Origin: Kineosporiaceae bacterium
GTDB taxonomy: Bacteria; Actinomycetota; Actinomycetes; Actinomycetales; Angustibacteraceae
Assembly (NCBI GenBank): GCA_027345905.1
Contig: DAIETC010000001.1
Span: 1 to 7,845, forward strand
Length of the DNA stretch: 7,845 bases
Direction of reading: 5' to 3'
Shown here: piece after piece, positions 5,495-7,845 of the stretch
Layout of the letters: each line of letters starts with the position of its first letter
How positions within the stretch are numbered: the first letter of the stretch is position 1
Notes under the pieces: model-generated
Told to the model about the DNA's origin: nothing
What the model saw: only the letters and a program-made list of their open reading frames with translations
Databases searched by the model: none
Program-made: the position numbers and the translations under genes

Positions 5495-5902
5495 ATGCCC
5501 CCCAAGAGCCGCCTCGCTGCGGGCACCAAGAAGGTGCGCCGCAAGGAGAAGAAGAACATCGCCCACGGGCACGCTCACATCAAGAGCACGTTCAACAACA
5601 CGATCGTGTCGATCACCGACCCGGTCGGCAACGTCATCGCCTGGGCCTCTGCCGGCCAGGTCGGGTTCAAGGGCTCGCGCAAGTCGACGCCGTTCGCAGC
5701 CCAGATGGCGGCCGAGGCTGCTGCCCGCCGGGCCATGGAGCACGGCATGCGCAAGGTCGACGTGTTCGTCAAGGGCCCGGGCTCCGGGCGTGAGACCGCG
5801 ATCCGCTCGTTGACCGCAACCGGCCTGGAGGTCGGCTCGATCAGCGATGTCACGCCGGTGCCGCACAACGGCGTCCGCCCACCCAAGCGTCGCCGCGTCT
5901 GA
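5495..5902 (+). CDS. rpsK: 30S ribosomal protein S11
   Basis: The protein has 135 residues with a basic N-terminal extension, then the conserved core IKSTFNNTIVSITDPVGNVI, SAGQVGFKGSRKSTPFAAQ and the C-terminal NGVRPPKRRRV. S11 lies on the 30S platform near the mRNA exit and the Shine-Dalgarno helix. Most bacteria have NGCRPPK at the end; a valine replaces the cysteine here. AGGAG at 5481-5485 with nine bases to ATG 5495 fixes the start. The frame extends upstream through rpsM as a shadow only. Confidence 0.98.
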   Translation: MPPKSRLAAGTKKVRRKEKKNIAHGHAHIKSTFNNTIVSITDPVGNVIAWASAGQVGFKGSRKSTPFAAQMAAEAAARRAMEHGMRKVDVFVKGPGSGRETAIRSLTATGLEVGSISDVTPVPHNGVRPPKRRRV

Positions 5903-5932
5903 CGCGCGGCGAGACCTAGGAGAACCCGCCAC

Positions 5933-6562
5933 ATGGCCCGTTACACCGGCCCCGACTGCAAGCGCTGTCGGCGCGAGAAGACCAAGCTGTTCCTCAAGGG
6001 AGCCAAGTGCGACTCCCCGAAGTGCCCGATCGAGATCCGCCCCTACCCCCCGGGCATGCACGGTCGCGCGCGCACCAAGGAGAGCGAGTACCTGCTGCAG
6101 ATGCGCGAGAAGCAGAAGGCGGCCCGCATCTACGGCGTCCTGGAGAAGCAGTTCCGCAACTACTACGAAGAGGCGCACCGCGGCGCGGGCAAGACCGGTG
6201 AGAACCTGCTGCGCCTGCTGGAGCTGCGGCTGGACAACGTCGTGTACCGGGCGGGTTTTGCCGCCTCCCGGGACATGGCGCGCCAGCTGGTGCGCCACGG
6301 CCACCTCACGGTCAACGGTGTCAAGGTCGACATCCCGTCCTACCGCGTGCGCGAGAAGGACATCGTGCAGGTGCGGCAGTCCTCGCACGAGATGACCCCG
6401 TTCATCATCGCCCGCGAGACCGCGGGCGAGCGCACCGTCCCCGCTTGGCTGGAGGCGATCCCGTCCCAGCTGCGGATCCTGGTGCACTCGCTGCCTGCGC
6501 GTCAGGTCATCGACACCCAGGTGCAAGAGCAGCTGATCGTCGAGCTGTACTCCAAGAACTGA
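5933..6562 (+). CDS. rpsD: 30S ribosomal protein S4, zinc-binding form
   Basis: The protein has 209 residues. Cys9, Cys12, Cys26 and Cys31 form the zinc knuckle of the C+ type. The conserved stretch with GMHGRARTKESEYLLQMREK (41-60) follows. The S4 RNA-binding domain spans about residues 98-160 (RLDNVVYRAGFAASRDMARQ, HGHLTVNGVKVDIPSYRV). S4 starts assembly of the 30S body and binds 16S rRNA directly. In several bacteria it is also the translational repressor of its own operon, so the structured leader before rpsM is a candidate target. AGGAG at 5918-5922 precedes ATG 5933. Confidence 0.98.
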   Translation: MARYTGPDCKRCRREKTKLFLKGAKCDSPKCPIEIRPYPPGMHGRARTKESEYLLQMREKQKAARIYGVLEKQFRNYYEEAHRGAGKTGENLLRLLELRLDNVVYRAGFAASRDMARQLVRHGHLTVNGVKVDIPSYRVREKDIVQVRQSSHEMTPFIIARETAGERTVPAWLEAIPSQLRILVHSLPARQVIDTQVQEQLIVELYSKN

Positions 6563-6621
6563 CCACCACGTTTGGCCCCCGCCCGGCAGACCGAGACCGC
6601 GACGGGGAGCACCAGGGCAGG

Positions 6622-6669
6622 GACACCTGCACCTGGTGTGCGTTCACGAGGTGTCAAATGGCGGACACC
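6622..6669 (+). promoter_or_regulatory. Competing hairpins in the rpoA leader
   Basis: GACACC occurs at 6622-6627 and 6664-6669. GGTGT occurs at 6635-6639 and GGTGTC at 6650-6655. The first GACACC can pair with either GGTGT copy, and the second GGTGTC can pair instead with the last GACACC, whose 3' end is three bases before the rpoA ribosome binding site. This allows mutually exclusive folds. No function is shown. Confidence 0.35.
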
Positions 6670-6672
6670 CGT

Positions 6673-6680
6673 GGGAAGGA
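6673..6680 (+). promoter_or_regulatory. rpoA ribosome binding site
   Basis: GGGAAGGA lies nine bases before the GTG at 6690 but touches the ATG at 6681 directly. Normal spacing therefore favours GTG 6690 as the start. Confidence 0.75.
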
Positions 6681-6689
6681 ATGGCACCC

Positions 6690-7703
6690 GTGCTCATTGC
6701 ACAGCGTCCCCAGCTCACCGAAGATGTCATCGGCGAGGCGCGCTCGCGCTTCGTCATCGAACCGCTCGAGCCGGGCTTCGGCTACACCCTCGGCAACTCC
6801 CTGCGGCGAACGCTGCTCTCCTCGATTCCCGGCGCCTCGGTCACGAGCATCCGGATCGACGGAGTGCTGCACGAGTTCTCCACCGTCCCGGGGGTCAAAG
6901 AGGACGTCACCGAGATCATCTTGAACATCAAGGCCCTGGTCGTGGCCAGCGAGCACGACGAGCCGGTCGTCATGTACCTGCGCAAGCAGGGCCCCGGCGC
7001 GGTCACCGCCGCCGACATCGCCCCGCCGGCGGGCGTGGAGGTCCTCAACCCGGACCTGCACATCGCCACGGTGAACGCCAAGGGCAAGCTGGAGATGGAG
7101 CTCACCGTCGAGCGTGGCCGCGGCTACGTCTCGGCCAACCAGAACAAGTCCGGGGACGCCGAGATCGGCCGGATCCCGGTCGACTCGATCTACTCCCCGG
7201 TGCTCAAGGTCACCTACAAGGTCGAGGCCACCCGCGTTGAGCAGCGCACCGACTTCGACCGGCTGGTCGTCGACGTCGAGACCAAGTCGAGCATGGCGCC
7301 GCGCGATGCCATGGCCTCGGCCGGCAAGACGCTGGTCGAGCTGTTCGGCCTGGCCCGCGAGCTGAACGTCGAGGCCGAGGGCATCGACATGGGGCCCTCG
7401 CCGACCGACGCGGCGCTCGCGGCCGACCTGGCCCTGCCGATCGAAGAGCTCGAGCTCACCGTGCGCTCGTACAACTGCCTCAAGCGCGAGGGCATCCACA
7501 CCGTGGGTGAGCTCGTGGGCCGAAGTGAGGCCGACCTGCTCGACATCCGCAACTTTGGTGCCAAGTCGATCGACGAGGTCAAGGCCAAGCTGGTGGGCAT
7601 GGGGCTGCAGCTGAAGGACAGCCCGCCCGGCTTCGACCCCAGCGCGGTCCTCGAGGCGTACGGCGACGACGACGCGGCGTACGCCGAGGACGAGCAGTAC
7701 TGA
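6690..7703 (+). CDS. rpoA: DNA-directed RNA polymerase subunit alpha
   Basis: The protein has 337 residues from a GTG start and begins (M)LIAQRPQLTED, as in other actinobacteria. The ATG three codons earlier would add MAP, has no spacing to the ribosome binding site and is not preferred. The N-terminal dimerisation domain (about 1-230) contains IEPLEPGFGYTLGNSLRRTL, which contacts the beta subunits. The C-terminal domain (about 250-310) has VRSYNCLKREGI, with Arg259 matching E. coli Arg265, which binds UP elements and activators. It ends in an acidic, disordered tail (DDDAAYAEDEQY). It is followed by rplQ after 60 bases and preceded by rpsD with a 127-base leader. Confidence 0.98.
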   Translation: MLIAQRPQLTEDVIGEARSRFVIEPLEPGFGYTLGNSLRRTLLSSIPGASVTSIRIDGVLHEFSTVPGVKEDVTEIILNIKALVVASEHDEPVVMYLRKQGPGAVTAADIAPPAGVEVLNPDLHIATVNAKGKLEMELTVERGRGYVSANQNKSGDAEIGRIPVDSIYSPVLKVTYKVEATRVEQRTDFDRLVVDVETKSSMAPRDAMASAGKTLVELFGLARELNVEAEGIDMGPSPTDAALAADLALPIEELELTVRSYNCLKREGIHTVGELVGRSEADLLDIRNFGAKSIDEVKAKLVGMGLQLKDSPPGFDPSAVLEAYGDDDAAYAEDEQY

Positions 7704-7763
7704 TCCACACCCGGCCCCCGGGCGCGCCGCGCGCCGCCACTCGACGGTAGGAGAACGAGCACC

Positions 7764-7845
7764 ATGCCCACGCCCACGAAGGGCCCACGCCTCGGCGGCG
7801 GCCCGGCGCACGAGCGGTTGATCCTGGCCAACCTGGCCCAGGCTC
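7764..7845 (+). CDS. rplQ: 50S ribosomal protein L17, 5' part only
   Basis: Only 27 codons are present: MPTPTKGPRLGGGPAHERLI followed by LANLAQA. This matches the conserved N-terminus of L17, which binds 23S rRNA near the exit tunnel. AGGAG at 7749-7753 precedes ATG 7764 with ten bases between. Its position directly after rpoA is the standard order. The window ends inside the gene. Confidence 0.95.
   Translation, partial: MPTPTKGPRLGGGPAHERLILANLAQA

Noticed and set aside
6681..7703. rpoA starting at ATG 6681
   Set aside because: The ribosome binding site would touch the start codon, and the extra MAP is not found in related alpha subunits. GTG 6690 gives the normal N-terminus and nine-base spacing.

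Overview
The window is about 70% GC and comes from an actinobacterium. The gene order infA-rpmJ-rpsM-rpsK-rpsD-rpoA-rplQ, the sequence of the RNA polymerase alpha subunit (very close to mycobacterial and streptomycete forms) and the zinc-cysteine forms of L36 and S4 support this. I cannot place it at family level.

Region 1 (1-174) holds a short tandem repeat that may be the edge of an upstream gene, then a candidate leaderless promoter. Region 2 (175-4310) is a tight cluster of five genes on the plus strand, with gaps or overlaps of a few bases except for one 15-base gap. They are a MauE/DoxX-like membrane protein with a CGC motif, a membrane-anchored thioredoxin-like protein (MauD/TlpA type, CSVC), a CcdA/DsbD-like polytopic membrane protein, a small unrecognised protein, and a Tat-exported protein. 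That last protein joins a domain of 24 cysteines, resembling the methylamine dehydrogenase light chain, to about six LGFP cell-wall-type repeats and a Pro/Thr tail. No heavy chain, mauG or amine-metabolism gene is visible. I read the cluster as a dedicated system that makes disulfides in, exports and displays a cysteine-rich wall protein, possibly with a Trp-derived cofactor.

The most striking detail is in the third gene. The frame that starts in an ATGA overlap with the thioredoxin gene is interrupted by a single TGA at 1577-1579. This lies exactly where the family, as I recall it, has the cysteine of a WSPC motif, and the frame then runs on for 204 codons. Two perfect hairpins directly follow the TGA. 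This fits a selenocysteine codon with a bacterial SECIS-like element; a nonsense mutation, a sequencing error, or a shorter protein starting at 1589 are the alternatives.

Region 3 (4311-7845) is the ribosomal protein/rpoA operon. A good promoter (TTGGGG-N18-TATTCT) sits before infA. The gap between rpmJ and rpsM packs four perfect hairpins into 100 bases, the last with an anti-Shine-Dalgarno sequence in its loop, and the rpsK leader repeats part of this motif. The rpoA leader can form competing hairpins just upstream of its ribosome binding site. rplQ is cut by the window end.
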